Source of the DNA: Rheinheimera lutimaris
GTDB taxonomy: Bacteria > Pseudomonadota > Gammaproteobacteria > Enterobacterales > Alteromonadaceae
Assembly: GCF_013283795.1 (NCBI RefSeq)
Contig: NZ_JABSOD010000005.1
Coordinates: 172,714-236,713, forward strand
Direction of reading: 5' to 3'
DNA: 64,000 nt
Below are positions 8,287-17,860 of the stretch, piece by piece. A program made the translations under genes and the position numbers. The notes beneath the pieces are model-generated. The model saw only the letters and a program-made list of their open reading frames with translations. It did no database searches and was not told the origin of the DNA. The first letter of the stretch is position 1. Every line of letters begins with the position of its first letter.

Positions 8287-9629
8287 AAGCCGTTACTCCC
8301 GCTTACCGGCACCAGCCGCGCCAAACTTTGCAAGCTGTCGTCATAGCCCACCACTTCGTGCATACCTTGCTGCAAAAAGCGGTTTATATTCGGCATCATG
8401 CCGATGGCTTTATCCAATTGCGGATCACTGCCACGCACATAGGCGCCGATAGCGATAAGATCTTTACTTTGCTGAAAACCGGAGTACAGCTGCTTTAAGG
8501 TACGCGCCATTTGTTGATGCTCGGGGCTGGTCACCGCCGGCATAACACGGCTGATGGATTTTTCCACGTCTACCGCCGGAAAGTGGCCGGCATCGGCCAA
8601 CGCGCGTGACAATACGATATGGCCATCCAGAATTGCCCTCGAGGCATCGGCTATCGGATCCTGCAGATCGTCACCTTCCGATAGTACGGTATAAAATGCC
8701 GTTATCGAGCCCTGGCTGCCGCTACCATTACCGGCCCGCTCTACCAGTGCCGGTAATTTGGCAAATACCGATGGCGGATAACCCTTGGTGGCCGGTGGCT
8801 CACCTACTGCAAGGGCTATTTCGCGCTGCGCCTGAGCGTAACGGGTGATGGAATCTATCAGCAGCAGTACATCCAGGCCCTGGTCACGAAAATACTCCGC
8901 CACCTGCACCGCCGTTTCGCAGCCTTTTAACCGCATAAGCGGTGATACATCGGCCGGAGCGGCAATAACCACTGACCGGGCTTTACCTTCGTCCCCTAAA
9001 ATTTCATCAATAAATTCTTTTACTTCGCGACCACGCTCGCCTACCAGACCAACCACGATGACATCAGCGCTGGTGCCCCGTGTCATCATGCCCAACAGCA
9101 CGCTTTTGCCCACGCCGGAGCCGGCAAACAAGCCCATACGCTGGCCTTTGCCGACAGTGATCATGCTGTTAATAGAGCGCACGCCGACATCCAGCGGCTG
9201 TTTTATCGGCCGGCGCTGCAACGGGTTAATCGGTTTACCTTTGCCGCCACCATAGTGCTGCGCTGCAATAGGGCCTTTACCGTCAAGCGGTGTGCCGACA
9301 CCGTCAATAACACGGCCAAGTAAATTCATACTCAGCGGTACACCTTTAAAATTCAGCAACGGCGTAACTTTTGCACCCGGCACCACGCCGGCAACATCAT
9401 CTTTGGGCATCAGATAAATACGATCGTTAGCAAAGCCGACAACCTCGGCCATAATGGCGCCGCGCGCCGTTTCTACGCTACAAGCCTGGCCAATAGCCGC
9501 GCTGCAGCCGGTAGCTTCCAGCGTAAGGCCAACAACACGGACCAAATGCCCGGCTACGGCCGGTTTTGAGCCGTGCACATAAGCGTGCTGTTGTTGCAAA
9601 AAATGGCTTAGGGTGTCGCTGTCGGCCAT
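8283..9629 (-). CDS. fliI: FliI, flagellum-specific export ATPase
   Basis: Hexameric F1-beta-like ATPase that energises loading of export substrates. At 448 aa it is close to E. coli FliI (457). Walker A is AGSGVGKS at residues 169-176, and Walker B ends LLLID at about 255-259 followed by [11 protein letters not shown]. The signature [16 protein letters not shown] is also present. It is flanked by fliH and fliJ, its complex partners, with 3-nt spacing to fliH. Confidence 0.98.
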   Translation of the reverse strand: MADSDTLSHFLQQQHAYVHGSKPAVAGHLVRVVGLTLEATGCSAAIGQACSVETARGAIMAEVVGFANDRIYLMPKDDVAGVVPGAKVTPLLNFKGVPLSMNLLGRVIDGVGTPLDGKGPIAAQHYGGGKGKPINPLQRRPIKQPLDVGVRSINSMITVGKGQRMGLFAGSGVGKSVLLGMMTRGTSADVIVVGLVGERGREVKEFIDEILGDEGKARSVVIAAPADVSPLMRLKGCETAVQVAEYFRDQGLDVLLLIDSITRYAQAQREIALAVGEPPATKGYPPSVFAKLPALVERAGNGSGSQGSITAFYTVLSEGDDLQDPIADASRAILDGHIVLSRALADAGHFPAVDVEKSISRVMPAVTSPEHQQMARTLKQLYSGFQQSKDLIAIGAYVRGSDPQLDKAIGMMPNINRFLQQGMHEVVGYDDSLQSLARLVPVSGSNGL

Positions 9630-9632
9630 ATG

Positions 9633-10457
9633 TTATTCCTCAACATCCGGCTGCTGTGCATGTTGCTGCAGCTGTAAGAAATGCTCGAGGCTGCTTTGCA
9701 GCCGTTGTGTTAACGAACGGTCGACGCTGGAGCGGCTGCTATGTACCAGGCACCCGCCCTGCTCTACTGCCGGCTCCGGTCGCAATTGCCAACCGCGCTG
9801 TGTCAGCTCATCTTTGCCGTAATGCTGCTCTATAACAGCGATATCGGCCGGGTTAAGCTTAATCAACATCTGGCTAGCATCTAAAGGTAATGCTGCAGTG
9901 GCCTCCGCCAGCGCCTGCAGTATCACCTGTGGATTAGTTTTTACTTCAACGCCGATAACCGCCTGGGCCATGGCCAGGCTAAGCTGCAGCAATTGCTGTT
10001 GTACCTGTTCATCCACATTCGCCAGCGGTTGCTGCAGTTGGTCCAGTAAGGCCGTTAACTGTTGCAGCTTTTCCTGCAGTTCGGTTTCACCTTGCGCCAG
10101 CCCCTGCTTTTTACCTTCAGCTACGCCCTGAGCCAAACCATCTTGCTGGCCTTGTTCGCGCCCTTCGCCGTAGCCTTTACTGAAACCGTCATCTTTACCG
10201 ACAGCAAAACCTTCATCATAAGCAGCCTGGCGCAGTTGCTCCATATCTTCAGCAGTCAAAGGTTTGACAACCAGCTCTTCGTCTTCTTCTTGACGCGCCG
10301 CTTTTGCTACCGGCCGGGTTTTATTCAACGCATTGGTGCGTTGCGGATCTACCCGCTTGTCAGACGTCAGCTCAGGCGTTTGCCATTGCTTCAGCTGCTC
10401 ATCGGTGGCTTCATCCGGCGAAAACGGCCGCTTATATTTAAAGGCGTCATCAATCAT
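9633..10457 (-). CDS. fliH: FliH, export ATPase regulator
   Basis: Dimeric peripheral stalk that binds FliI and anchors it to FliN in the C-ring. The 274 aa include a run of Gly-rich repeats of the type GxxxGxxxG (about residues 78-115: YDEGFAVGKDDGFSKGYGEG and following), which is a hallmark of FliH and its relatives, then a C-terminal domain related to the F-ATPase delta subunit. The gene lies between fliG and fliI, 17 nt after fliG. Confidence 0.95.
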   Translation of the reverse strand: MIDDAFKYKRPFSPDEATDEQLKQWQTPELTSDKRVDPQRTNALNKTRPVAKAARQEEDEELVVKPLTAEDMEQLRQAAYDEGFAVGKDDGFSKGYGEGREQGQQDGLAQGVAEGKKQGLAQGETELQEKLQQLTALLDQLQQPLANVDEQVQQQLLQLSLAMAQAVIGVEVKTNPQVILQALAEATAALPLDASQMLIKLNPADIAVIEQHYGKDELTQRGWQLRPEPAVEQGGCLVHSSRSSVDRSLTQRLQSSLEHFLQLQQHAQQPDVEE

Positions 10458-10474
10458 GGTTCGGCTCAGTTAAC

Positions 10475-11509
10475 TTAGAGGAAGTCATCGCCACCGCCGC
10501 TGCCAAGCATAATTTCACCGGCATCAGACAAGCGCCGCGCAGTTGACAGAATCTCTTTTTGCGCTGCCTCAACATCACTGACCCGCACCGGCCCCATGGC
10601 TTCGAGGTCATCCGTTAACAATTCAGCTGCCCGTTTCGACATGTTTTTCAGGATTTTCTCTTTCAAGTTTTCGTCGGTACCTTTCAGTGCTTTCATCAGC
10701 ACATCCTGCTGAATTTCACGCAGTAAGGTTTGAATACCGCGGTCATCCACATCCACCAGGTTTTCAAATACAAACATCAGGTCCTGAATTTGCTGCGCCA
10801 TTTCTTCGTCATGCTCACGGATAGAATCCATCAGCTGGCCTTCAATATTGGTATCCATATAGTTGAGGATATCGGCTGCCGCTTTTAAGCCGCCCATTTT
10901 CGCCGTTTGCGTACCGGCCTGACCGGCAAACTGTTTCTCCATAATTTCGTTTAACTCCTGCAGCGCTGCCGGTTGTACTTCTTCCAGGTTGGCAATACGC
11001 ATGGTTAAATCCAGCCGCACCTTTTCCGGGAACTGCGATAAAATTTCCGCCGACTGCTCCGGCTCCAGATAAGACAACACGATCGTCTGTATCTGCGGGT
11101 GCTCGTTACGGATAATATTGGCAACCTGTTTGGAGTCCATCCACTTCAGTGAATCCAGACCTTTAGCACCGCCACCCAGTACAATTTGGTCAATCAGATT
11201 AGCGGCTTTTTCTTCACCCAGCGCTGCAGTTAAGGCACGCTTGATAAACTCTTCGCTTTGGAAGCCTATAGTGCTGAAATTCTGAATTTGCTCAATGAAC
11301 AAACGGTGCACAGCAGAGATTTTCGCCTGGTTCAGATCGGTCATCTGCGCCATCGCCAAACCCACTTTCTGCACTTGTTTTGGCTCCAGGTGTTTTAAAA
11401 TCTGCGCAGCATCTTCTTCTGACAAGCTCAGCAGTAAGATGGCGGCTTTTTCAACACCGTCCAGTTTACCTACATCAAAGGCAGGTTTTGTTGCTTCTAT
11501 GCTACTCAT
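10475..11509 (-). CDS. fliG: FliG, motor switch/torque protein
   Basis: Upper C-ring protein that contacts the stator and the MS-ring. It has 344 aa. The start of the N-terminal domain reads LDGVEKAAILLLSLSEEDAA; the middle domain has the EHPQ motif (NEHPQIQTIVLSYL); the C-terminal torque helix has the charged residues around KALKGTDENLKEKILKNMSK and a DDLEAMGPVR segment. A short Gly/Asp C-terminal tail is typical. Its ATG overlaps the end of fliF by 8 nt. Confidence 0.98.
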   Translation of the reverse strand: MSSIEATKPAFDVGKLDGVEKAAILLLSLSEEDAAQILKHLEPKQVQKVGLAMAQMTDLNQAKISAVHRLFIEQIQNFSTIGFQSEEFIKRALTAALGEEKAANLIDQIVLGGGAKGLDSLKWMDSKQVANIIRNEHPQIQTIVLSYLEPEQSAEILSQFPEKVRLDLTMRIANLEEVQPAALQELNEIMEKQFAGQAGTQTAKMGGLKAAADILNYMDTNIEGQLMDSIREHDEEMAQQIQDLMFVFENLVDVDDRGIQTLLREIQQDVLMKALKGTDENLKEKILKNMSKRAAELLTDDLEAMGPVRVSDVEAAQKEILSTARRLSDAGEIMLGSGGGDDFL

Positions 11510-13193
11510 CTTCAGCCAACCAGTTTTTCACTACCAGAGAGGATAATTCCGGCTCATTTGCTACCAGAGCCCGAACTGCGCGTAATAAGTCATCATCGCC
11601 ATGCAAGTCCGGCAACATCAGGGTACCATCGGCGGCAAAGCCCACTGCGTTCTCATCAAAAGATGAGCTTAGCATGTCGATAGTATCATCCCCTAAATCC
11701 AGCCCGCTGCTCAGCGCATTTTCGTCATAAGCATCTTTGGTATCTTCAGGGTAAATCAGTTTTTTCAGCATCGGCCGCACTATAGCCAATATCAGCACGA
11801 TAATAATCAGGCCACCGATGGCCAAGCGCACAACGCGCAGGAACCAGTCCTCTTCATAAAATGCCGGTACAGCTTCTTCTATTACCGCATCTTTCATAAA
11901 GGGCACGGAGATCACTTCTATCATGTCACCGCGCTGGGCATCGAAACCGACACCGCCTTGCAACAGACGACGGATATTGGCCAGCTCGGCCTGAGCAAGC
12001 GGCTGCGGTTCGCCGTTTTCGCCGGCCACATAGTCAATTGCCACTGACACACTTAAGCGGCGGATCACTCCACTTTGCTGTGAAATATGACTGATAGTCG
12101 TGTCCAGCTCGTAATTGCGGGTGGCTTCTTTGTGGTTGCGACCAGGGATCACCGGTTGCGCATTGCCGCCGGTAGCCTGCTCCGGAATATTAGAGTTTAA
12201 CGGCGGCTGGTTAGACAAGGCGCCCGGAATGCCGCCACTTAACCCACCAACACTGTTTTCTTCAATGGTCATTTCACTGCGTACGGCCGGCAAATCCGGG
12301 TTAAAACGTTTTTGCGTTTGCTCGGTAGCAGTAAAATCCATGTGTAAGTCAACCTGAGCGGTATAGTTACCATAGCCCAGTACCGGCATTAAAATGGAGT
12401 CGACTTTTTGGCGGTATTCTTCTTCACGGGTGCGCTGCAGCTCATACTCTTTACGGGTACGGGCTGAACCGGCATCCTGCGAGCCGCTGTTTAACAGGCG
12501 GCCGTTCTGATCAGTTACCGTTACTCTGGACGGCGATAAGCCCTGCACAGCAGAAGCTACGATATCGACGATGGCATCCACTTCACTGTCGCGTACCATA
12601 GTGCCGCCGCGGGCGGTAACCAGTACCGTAGCCGACGGCAGCTTTTCTACCCTGGCAAAGACATTTTCTTTCGGAATAGCCAGTAACACCCGCGCCCGCG
12701 CGATGCTTTGTAATTCTTCAATGGTGCGGGCCAGTTGTTGTTCACGGCTGTGTTTTAACCGCTCCATTTCCAACCGTTGGCTAACACCGAAACCACTGTC
12801 CTGCAGCAAAAATTCGGTACCACTTGACGGCTCTTTCGCCAGGCCGGCACGGGACAACGATAATTTAATATTCTGGAACTGATCTTCGGCAACCATGACC
12901 ACATTGCCTTCGAGCTTGTAATCAATTTTCTGCGCGTCTAAATGATCCAGTGTCTGGATCAGTTCTTCTGTCGGAAAGGTACCCAACGGGCGCATTTCAG
13001 GCTGGCGCGCCCACATAATAATTAAGATAGCGATAGCCAGACAGATAGTTAACGCCACAATCAGCGTTATTTGCCGCACGAGGTCCGTGCCGCCGCCCAG
13101 TGAGCCGACAAAACCCGGTTTTTGTTCCTGTTGCTCGCCGCCGCTGTACTCGTTACCAGACAGTGCCAGCTCGGTGGATTGATTCTCAGCCAC
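11502..13193 (-). CDS. fliF: FliF, MS-ring protein
   Basis: Inner-membrane ring that is the first structure in flagellar assembly and anchors the rod and C-ring. It has 563 aa with two membrane helices (about residues 36-58 and 450-472) enclosing the periplasmic ring-building domains. Typical segments are RVLLAIPKENVFAR and SPSRVTVTDQNGRLL, and the acidic FliG-binding tail lies at the C-terminus (ENPE/LSSLVVKNWLAEDE-like). It follows fliE by 14 nt and overlaps fliG. Confidence 0.98.
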   Translation of the reverse strand: MAENQSTELALSGNEYSGGEQQEQKPGFVGSLGGGTDLVRQITLIVALTICLAIAILIIMWARQPEMRPLGTFPTEELIQTLDHLDAQKIDYKLEGNVVMVAEDQFQNIKLSLSRAGLAKEPSSGTEFLLQDSGFGVSQRLEMERLKHSREQQLARTIEELQSIARARVLLAIPKENVFARVEKLPSATVLVTARGGTMVRDSEVDAIVDIVASAVQGLSPSRVTVTDQNGRLLNSGSQDAGSARTRKEYELQRTREEEYRQKVDSILMPVLGYGNYTAQVDLHMDFTATEQTQKRFNPDLPAVRSEMTIEENSVGGLSGGIPGALSNQPPLNSNIPEQATGGNAQPVIPGRNHKEATRNYELDTTISHISQQSGVIRRLSVSVAIDYVAGENGEPQPLAQAELANIRRLLQGGVGFDAQRGDMIEVISVPFMKDAVIEEAVPAFYEEDWFLRVVRLAIGGLIIIVLILAIVRPMLKKLIYPEDTKDAYDENALSSGLDLGDDTIDMLSSSFDENAVGFAADGTLMLPDLHGDDDLLRAVRALVANEPELSSLVVKNWLAEDE

Positions 13194-13207
13194 TGCTTAT
13201 CCCTCCG

Positions 13208-13543
13208 TTATACCGGCATCGACATAATGTCTTTGTAGGCTTCAACTAATTTATTGCGTACCTGCACCGTTGCTTCAAAAGCTAATGAGGATTTCTGACT
13301 GGCGATCATCACCTGCGCCAGCGATACGCTTTTGTCGCCCATTTCAAAGGCAGTGCGCATTTGGCCGGTTTCCTGAGCCAGGTTATTTACCTTGCTCAGT
13401 GCACTGGTCAGCATACTGCTGAAATCACTTTGGCTGGGATTTACTTCTGCCGCATTTTGCAGTTTCAGCTCATTGCCGACAGCCCGGGTTTGATTAACCA
13501 TCGACTGCATTTCGGCGTAAAGGGCCTGACCTTTGATATTCAT
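13208..13543 (-). CDS. fliE: FliE, MS-ring/rod junction protein
   Basis: Small exported rod-base protein linking the MS-ring to the rod. From the ATG at 13543 it has 111 aa, the usual size (E. coli 104), ending with the conserved QVMIASQKSSLAFEATVQVR region. The start at 13543 (MNIKGQALYAEM) is chosen because CAGGTG lies 5 nt ahead of it; a longer reading would need a TTG five codons upstream. It is the first gene of the long fli operon, and the sigma-54 promoter is about 50 nt upstream. Confidence 0.94.
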   Translation of the reverse strand: MNIKGQALYAEMQSMVNQTRAVGNELKLQNAAEVNPSQSDFSSMLTSALSKVNNLAQETGQMRTAFEMGDKSVSLAQVMIASQKSSLAFEATVQVRNKLVEAYKDIMSMPV

Positions 13544-13590
13544 AGCGACACCTGTCAAAAAATTGCTGCTGTTACCGTTACACCAGCTAA

Positions 13591-13606
13591 AGCAGGAGTT
13601 GTGCCA
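13591..13606 (-). promoter_or_regulatory. sigma-54 promoter of the fliE operon
   Basis: The minus-strand sequence TGGCACAACTCCTGCT has a perfect -24 block and a -12 block with one mismatch at the exact 16-nt span. It lies about 48 nt before the fliE ATG and downstream of the flrC terminator. FlrC is the expected activator by analogy with Vibrio. Confidence 0.82.
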
Positions 13607-13632
13607 TATTTTAATTTACTGAATTATATAAG

Positions 13633-13653
13633 AAAAAACCCTCTTTCTGAGGG
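13633..13653 (-). terminator. Rho-independent terminator of flrBC
   Basis: Directly after the flrC stop, on the minus strand, CCCTC pairs with GAGGG across AGAAA and is followed by six T. It separates the regulatory genes from the fliE promoter. Confidence 0.8.
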
Positions 13654-13663
13654 CTTTTACGGC

Positions 13664-15061
13664 TTACGCCGGCAGGTCGATGCCATGTTCACGCATACGC
13701 GCCAGCTTGTAACGCAAGGTGCGGTCACTGATCCCCAGCTTTTCTGCCACCTCTTTGCGCCGGTTAGCGCAGGCTTTCATTGCCGCCAGAATAATGCGGT
13801 GCTCTTGCTCATGTACCGACGCTTTAAAAGCACCACCGCTGTCGTCATTGCCTTCGTCGGCATCATCTTCAGTAAGGCTGTCCACATCAAACCGGGCTGC
13901 TGCCGCTAAAGCCGGCTCGCGGGCCGGCGGCAACATATCAGCCTGCTCCAACATAATGTCATCCACATCAATCTCATCACCGGCGGCAATAATTAATGCC
14001 CGCTGCATAACGTTGTCCAGCTCACGCACGTTACCGGGCCAACTGTAGCGCTGTAAACGCTGTGCCGCAGCCGGCGTTAATATTACCTGGCTGCGGCCGT
14101 TATGATGGCAATGGCGTTGCAGCAGATGCTGCGCCAGCGGCACTATATCTTCCGGCCGCTCGCACAACGCCGGCCATACCAGCGGAAACACGTTTAAGCG
14201 ATAGAATAAGTCTTCACGAAATTCCCCCTGTGCCACCGCCTGCTTTAAATTACGATTGCTGGTAGCCAGGATGCGCACATCCAGCTTGATGGTTTTACGA
14301 CCGCCCAAACGTTCAACTTCGCGCTCCTGTAATACCCGCAGCAGCTTGGCCTGCAGGTTAAGATCCATTTCGGTAATTTCATCCAGCAGCAAGGTACCCT
14401 GCTGGGCTTGCTCAAATTTACCCGGGCAGGCATTTACGGCGCCGGTAAAGGCACCTTTTTCATAACCGAACAGTGTCGATTCGAGCATATTTTCCGGAAT
14501 CGCCGCACAGTTAATCGCCACAAAAGGCCCGCTGTTGCGTGCTGACAATTGATGAATATAGCGCGCCAGCACCTCTTTGCCGGAGCCACTGGGGCCGCTG
14601 ATCATCACACTGGCGTCAGTCCGCGCCACTCTGGCGCACAGTGCCAGCAGCTGTTTACTGGCCGGCGCCGCAACCACAGGTTCAATATTGGCAACCGCTT
14701 CCTGAGCAACATAACGGCTGACGGTGCTAAGCAATACCTCCGGCGAAAATGGCTTAGCCAGATAATCAATAGCCCCCAACCGGATGGCTTCAACTGCTGC
14801 CTGCACGGTGGCATAAGCGGTCATCATTAATACCGGAATTTGCGGATACTGGCTGCGCAGCGTTTTTAACAAGGTAAAACCGGATACGGCGCCCATCTGT
14901 ACGTCGCTGATCACCAGTTGCACGCTCTGCTGCTGTAAACACAGCAAGGCTTCCTCAGCACTGCTTACCGCACACAGCTGGTAGTTAGCCAATTGCAACG
15001 TATCGCTGAGTGCCTCACGCAGGCCGGCGTCATCTTCAACTAATAAAATACACTGGCTCAT
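13664..15061 (-). CDS. flrC: FlrC (FleR), sigma-54-dependent response regulator
   Basis: NtrC-family activator phosphorylated by FlrB; in Vibrio and Pseudomonas it turns on the sigma-54 basal-body and hook genes. The 465 aa contain a receiver with phospho-acceptor Asp at about residue 53 (VISDVQMG), an AAA+ domain with Walker A GPSGSGKE at 156-163 and the sigma-54 contact loop GAFTGA at 203-208, and a C-terminal Fis-type helix-turn-helix (RRKEVAEKLGISDRTLRYKL). The ATG overlaps the flrB stop (ATGA), so the two are coupled. Targets in this window probably include the fliE, flhA, flgB, flgF, flgP and flgT promoters (inference). Confidence 0.96.
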   Translation of the reverse strand: MSQCILLVEDDAGLREALSDTLQLANYQLCAVSSAEEALLCLQQQSVQLVISDVQMGAVSGFTLLKTLRSQYPQIPVLMMTAYATVQAAVEAIRLGAIDYLAKPFSPEVLLSTVSRYVAQEAVANIEPVVAAPASKQLLALCARVARTDASVMISGPSGSGKEVLARYIHQLSARNSGPFVAINCAAIPENMLESTLFGYEKGAFTGAVNACPGKFEQAQQGTLLLDEITEMDLNLQAKLLRVLQEREVERLGGRKTIKLDVRILATSNRNLKQAVAQGEFREDLFYRLNVFPLVWPALCERPEDIVPLAQHLLQRHCHHNGRSQVILTPAAAQRLQRYSWPGNVRELDNVMQRALIIAAGDEIDVDDIMLEQADMLPPAREPALAAAARFDVDSLTEDDADEGNDDSGGAFKASVHEQEHRIILAAMKACANRRKEVAEKLGISDRTLRYKLARMREHGIDLPA

Positions 15062-16185
15062 AACGCTGCACTCCCTTGCTCGGTTTCTGTTGTCGATGCA
15101 TGTAGCGGCAATAACAGTTCAAAGCAAGCGCCACCGCCGGCAATATTGTGATATTGCACACTGCCGCTGTGCGCCGCGGCCACCGCCTGCACCACAGCTA
15201 ACCCAAGCCCCGTACCGTCAGCACGACCGGTAACAAAGGGGTCAAATAAGCTGTTTTGTAAATGCGCTGCAACGCCAGGGCCATTGTCAGTAACCTGAAC
15301 AGACAGCATGCCGCAGGCAGCAGGCGCGATAGTCAGCTGTACCCTTGCAACATCGGCCTGTGTCGCAGCCGACATGGCTTGCACGCTGTTATAAATTAAA
15401 TTTTGCAGCGCACCGCTTAAGGCGCTCAGATTACCCAGTACAGTAAGAGCAGGCTCTGCCACGCTAACGGTTAACACTGCTTTGCTTTGCTGCAGAACAG
15501 CATCGGTAGCAGTAACAACCTGCTCTGCCAGTTCTTTACAGCTAACAGGCGTCACCGCTTGCGCAGTGCCACTACGGGCAAACAACAGCATGTCATTTAA
15601 TTGCTGCTCTAAGTCCTGCAGCCTGGATAACAGTTTTTGCTGAAATTGCTGTTGCACCTGCAGTGTTGCCCTGGGATTACCCAGGTTTTGTGCATACAGC
15701 ATAGCGGCCGATAAGGGTGTGCGGATTTGATGCGCCAGTGAGGCCATCATTTTACCCAGTGTAGATAAGCGCTGCATTTGGCTCAGGCGCCCCTGCAACT
15801 GTCGGGTTTGGGTTAAATCTGTCAGCATAATAAGCTGACCGGGTTCAGTGTATTCGGTGCGGCTGAGTAAGGCGCTGATTTCCAGTTTCACCAGCCGGCC
15901 GTCTTTTAACGATACTTCCAGACCATCATCGCTACGCGGACGAAAACAACGGCTGATCACCGCAAACCAACGCTGCCCGACTAAAGGCTCACCCAGCATG
16001 CTGACGGCCGCAGGGTTGGCCTGATACACCTGGCCACGCTGATCCAGCAGGATCACCGCTGCCGGTAATGCCTGCAAAATAGGGTCTTGTAATTCTGATG
16101 ACAGTAATTGCAGCCCGGGCCGCGCGCTGTGAGAGCGACGGCTCAGGTTGGATGGCGTAAAATCGTATGCGTTTGCCGTTGTCAT
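15058..16185 (-). CDS. flrB: FlrB (FleS), histidine kinase for FlrC
   Basis: Cytoplasmic PAS-containing sensor kinase paired with FlrC. It has 375 aa with no membrane segments, a PAS-like domain at about residues 35-130, and the H-box SLAHQIRTPLSA with phospho-acceptor His at about 152. An HATPase domain carries the N-box (ALQNLIYNSVQAM), DNGPG and GTGLGLAVV motifs. The signal sensed is unknown. Its promoter is sigma-54 type, about 40 nt upstream, consistent with FlrA control. Confidence 0.95.
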   Translation of the reverse strand: MTTANAYDFTPSNLSRRSHSARPGLQLLSSELQDPILQALPAAVILLDQRGQVYQANPAAVSMLGEPLVGQRWFAVISRCFRPRSDDGLEVSLKDGRLVKLEISALLSRTEYTEPGQLIMLTDLTQTRQLQGRLSQMQRLSTLGKMMASLAHQIRTPLSAAMLYAQNLGNPRATLQVQQQFQQKLLSRLQDLEQQLNDMLLFARSGTAQAVTPVSCKELAEQVVTATDAVLQQSKAVLTVSVAEPALTVLGNLSALSGALQNLIYNSVQAMSAATQADVARVQLTIAPAACGMLSVQVTDNGPGVAAHLQNSLFDPFVTGRADGTGLGLAVVQAVAAAHSGSVQYHNIAGGGACFELLLPLHASTTETEQGSAAL

Positions 16186-16223
16186 TAGTTTCCCCTGAGA
16201 CAGCTTTATCTACGGGGAGCTAA

Positions 16224-16239
16224 TGCAGGCATTATGCCA
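16224..16239 (-). promoter_or_regulatory. sigma-54 promoter of flrBC
   Basis: Minus-strand TGGCATAATGCCTGCA matches TGGCAC-N5-TTGCA with two mismatches and exact GG/GC spacing. It lies 39 nt ahead of the flrB ATG. FlrA is the expected activator. Confidence 0.72.
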
Positions 16240-16265
16240 GCTATAAAAGCTTATTTATTAATAAG

Positions 16266-16295
16266 TTAACTCTGTCAATTCTCTGACAGCGTTAA
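16266..16295 (-). terminator. Stem-loop after flrA, possible terminator
   Basis: TTAAC-T-CTGTCA and TGACAG-C-GTTAA form a 12-position stem with one mismatch around a 6-nt loop, immediately behind the flrA stop. There is no clean T run, so termination may be weak. Confidence 0.4.
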
Positions 16296-17747
16296 TTATT
16301 CGTCTTTACCGAGGTTGTATTTACGCATTTTTTCTACCAGAGTAGTACGGCGCAGGCCCAATACTTCTGCTGCGCGCGCCACGACAAACTCATGGCGCTC
16401 TAACGCTTGGGAAATAAAGCGGATTTCCAACTCTGCCAGATATTCTTTTAAATCCAGCCCCTGCTCCGGTAAATGCTGTGATTCAGCATCGGCGACAAAA
16501 AATGCCGTAGCAGCATCGTCGGTATCATCTTCGTCGTCAGCGCTGAACAGCTCATTAAGCAGATCCCGCTCCTGTAAACTTTCCGGATATTGCGGCACAT
16601 AGCTGTCGACATCAAGGTGGCGGTATTTTTCCGGCAGCTCGGCGACATCCGCCACCTGATCCGGATACATAATAACCATCCGTTCCAGCAAGTTGGCCAG
16701 TTCACGCACATTGCCGGGCCAACTGTGCAATTGCAGGCTTTCAATAGCCCGCTCGGTAAACTTAACCCGCGCCTGATGGCTTTGCTCTAACCGGCGCATT
16801 AATTCCTGTACTAACAGCGGTAAATCTTCCGCGCGTTGTTGCAACGACGGTGTTTCGATCGGAAACACATTCAGACGGTAATATAAGTCTTCGCGAAAAC
16901 TACCATCGCTAATCATATGCTCCAGGTTGCGGTGCGTAGCAGCAACAATGCGCACATCGGCTTTAATCGCCTGGGTACCACCGACGCGCTCATAGGTACG
17001 CTCTTGCAATACGCGCAGCAGTTTTACCTGCATCGGCAGTGGCATATCGCCAATTTCGTCTAAAAACAGTGTGCCGCCCTGCGCCAACTCAAACCGGCCT
17101 TTACGGGTTGAAATAGCCCCGGTAAAAGCACCTTTTTCGTGGCCAAATAATTCGCTTTCCAGCAATTCTGCCGGAATAGCACCACAGTTAATCGGCACAA
17201 AGGGCCCGGCAGCACGATGCGATAATAAATGGATATTGCGCGCCACTACTTCTTTACCGGTCCCGGACGGTCCTAACACCAACACATTGGCATCGGTTTT
17301 GGCTACTTGCTGAATAAGAAAGCGCACCTGTTGCATACTGGCAGTATTGCCAACCATGCCATCAAATTTTACCGCCGCATCCTGCTGGCGTTGCAGTGGC
17401 AGTAAACGATGATATTGCTGGCTGTCACGCAACAACTGAGTAAGCGAGGCATAAGCAAAAGGCTCACTGAGTAAGCCTACCGCATTAGCATATTGCAGTA
17501 ACGGCTGTAGCGTTTCGCCCAATAGTAAAAATGCCGTGGCCGGAAAGCTCTGCAGCAACTGCGCATGCTCTTGGTTATCTAAGGCGCCCAACAGCACCAC
17601 ACCCGGACCATCTTGTTTAAGTTTTTGCTGCAACAGCTCTACGCTGAGCTGCTGATGCGGCTCGTTAATAAAGCTTAACACTGTACTCAACCGGCTGCTG
17701 CGGTTGCTGTGTTCATCAACGATGTAAAGGGAAAGACTATTTGACAT
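16296..17747 (-). CDS. flrA: FlrA (FleQ), master sigma-54-dependent flagellar activator
   Basis: Top regulator of the flagellar cascade; relatives bind cyclic di-GMP. It has 483 aa. The N-terminal domain (about 1-115) is receiver-like but lacks a phospho-acceptor Asp at the expected place (GVVLLGAL). The AAA+ domain has Walker A GPSGTGKE at 159-166 and GAFTGA at 206-211. The C-terminus has a Fis-like helix-turn-helix ([21 protein letters not shown]). This domain make-up distinguishes it from FlrC. It has its own sigma-70-like promoter and lies ahead of flrBC. Confidence 0.96.
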   Translation of the reverse strand: MSNSLSLYIVDEHSNRSSRLSTVLSFINEPHQQLSVELLQQKLKQDGPGVVLLGALDNQEHAQLLQSFPATAFLLLGETLQPLLQYANAVGLLSEPFAYASLTQLLRDSQQYHRLLPLQRQQDAAVKFDGMVGNTASMQQVRFLIQQVAKTDANVLVLGPSGTGKEVVARNIHLLSHRAAGPFVPINCGAIPAELLESELFGHEKGAFTGAISTRKGRFELAQGGTLFLDEIGDMPLPMQVKLLRVLQERTYERVGGTQAIKADVRIVAATHRNLEHMISDGSFREDLYYRLNVFPIETPSLQQRAEDLPLLVQELMRRLEQSHQARVKFTERAIESLQLHSWPGNVRELANLLERMVIMYPDQVADVAELPEKYRHLDVDSYVPQYPESLQERDLLNELFSADDEDDTDDAATAFFVADAESQHLPEQGLDLKEYLAELEIRFISQALERHEFVVARAAEVLGLRRTTLVEKMRKYNLGKDE

Positions 17748-17776
17748 GCCGCTGCTTTTATTATGCTTTTAACTGT

Positions 17777-17804
17777 ATTGTACTGCGCACAAAACAGCAT
17801 GCAA
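17777..17804 (-). promoter_or_regulatory. Candidate sigma-70 promoter of flrA
   Basis: Minus-strand TTGCAT, a 16-nt spacer, then TACAAT, ending about 30 nt ahead of the flrA ATG. The match is good but not unique evidence. No sigma-54 or sigma-28 site was seen here, as expected for a class I gene. Confidence 0.5.
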
Positions 17805-17811
17805 GGTAATA

Positions 17812-17846
17812 CGCTATTTTTTTGACGCTGTGTCAAAAAAATAGCG
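17812..17846. terminator. Perfect 15-bp stem-loop between the flagellin-like gene and flrA
   Basis: CGCTATTTTTTTGAC and GTCAAAAAAATAGCG form a perfect 15-bp stem around a 5-nt loop (GCTGT). The seven T/A run lies within the stem, so it can act in either direction. It stands 15 nt beyond the stop of the flagellin-like gene and is its likely terminator. Confidence 0.75.
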
Positions 17847-17860
17847 CCGGTAAAATTCAC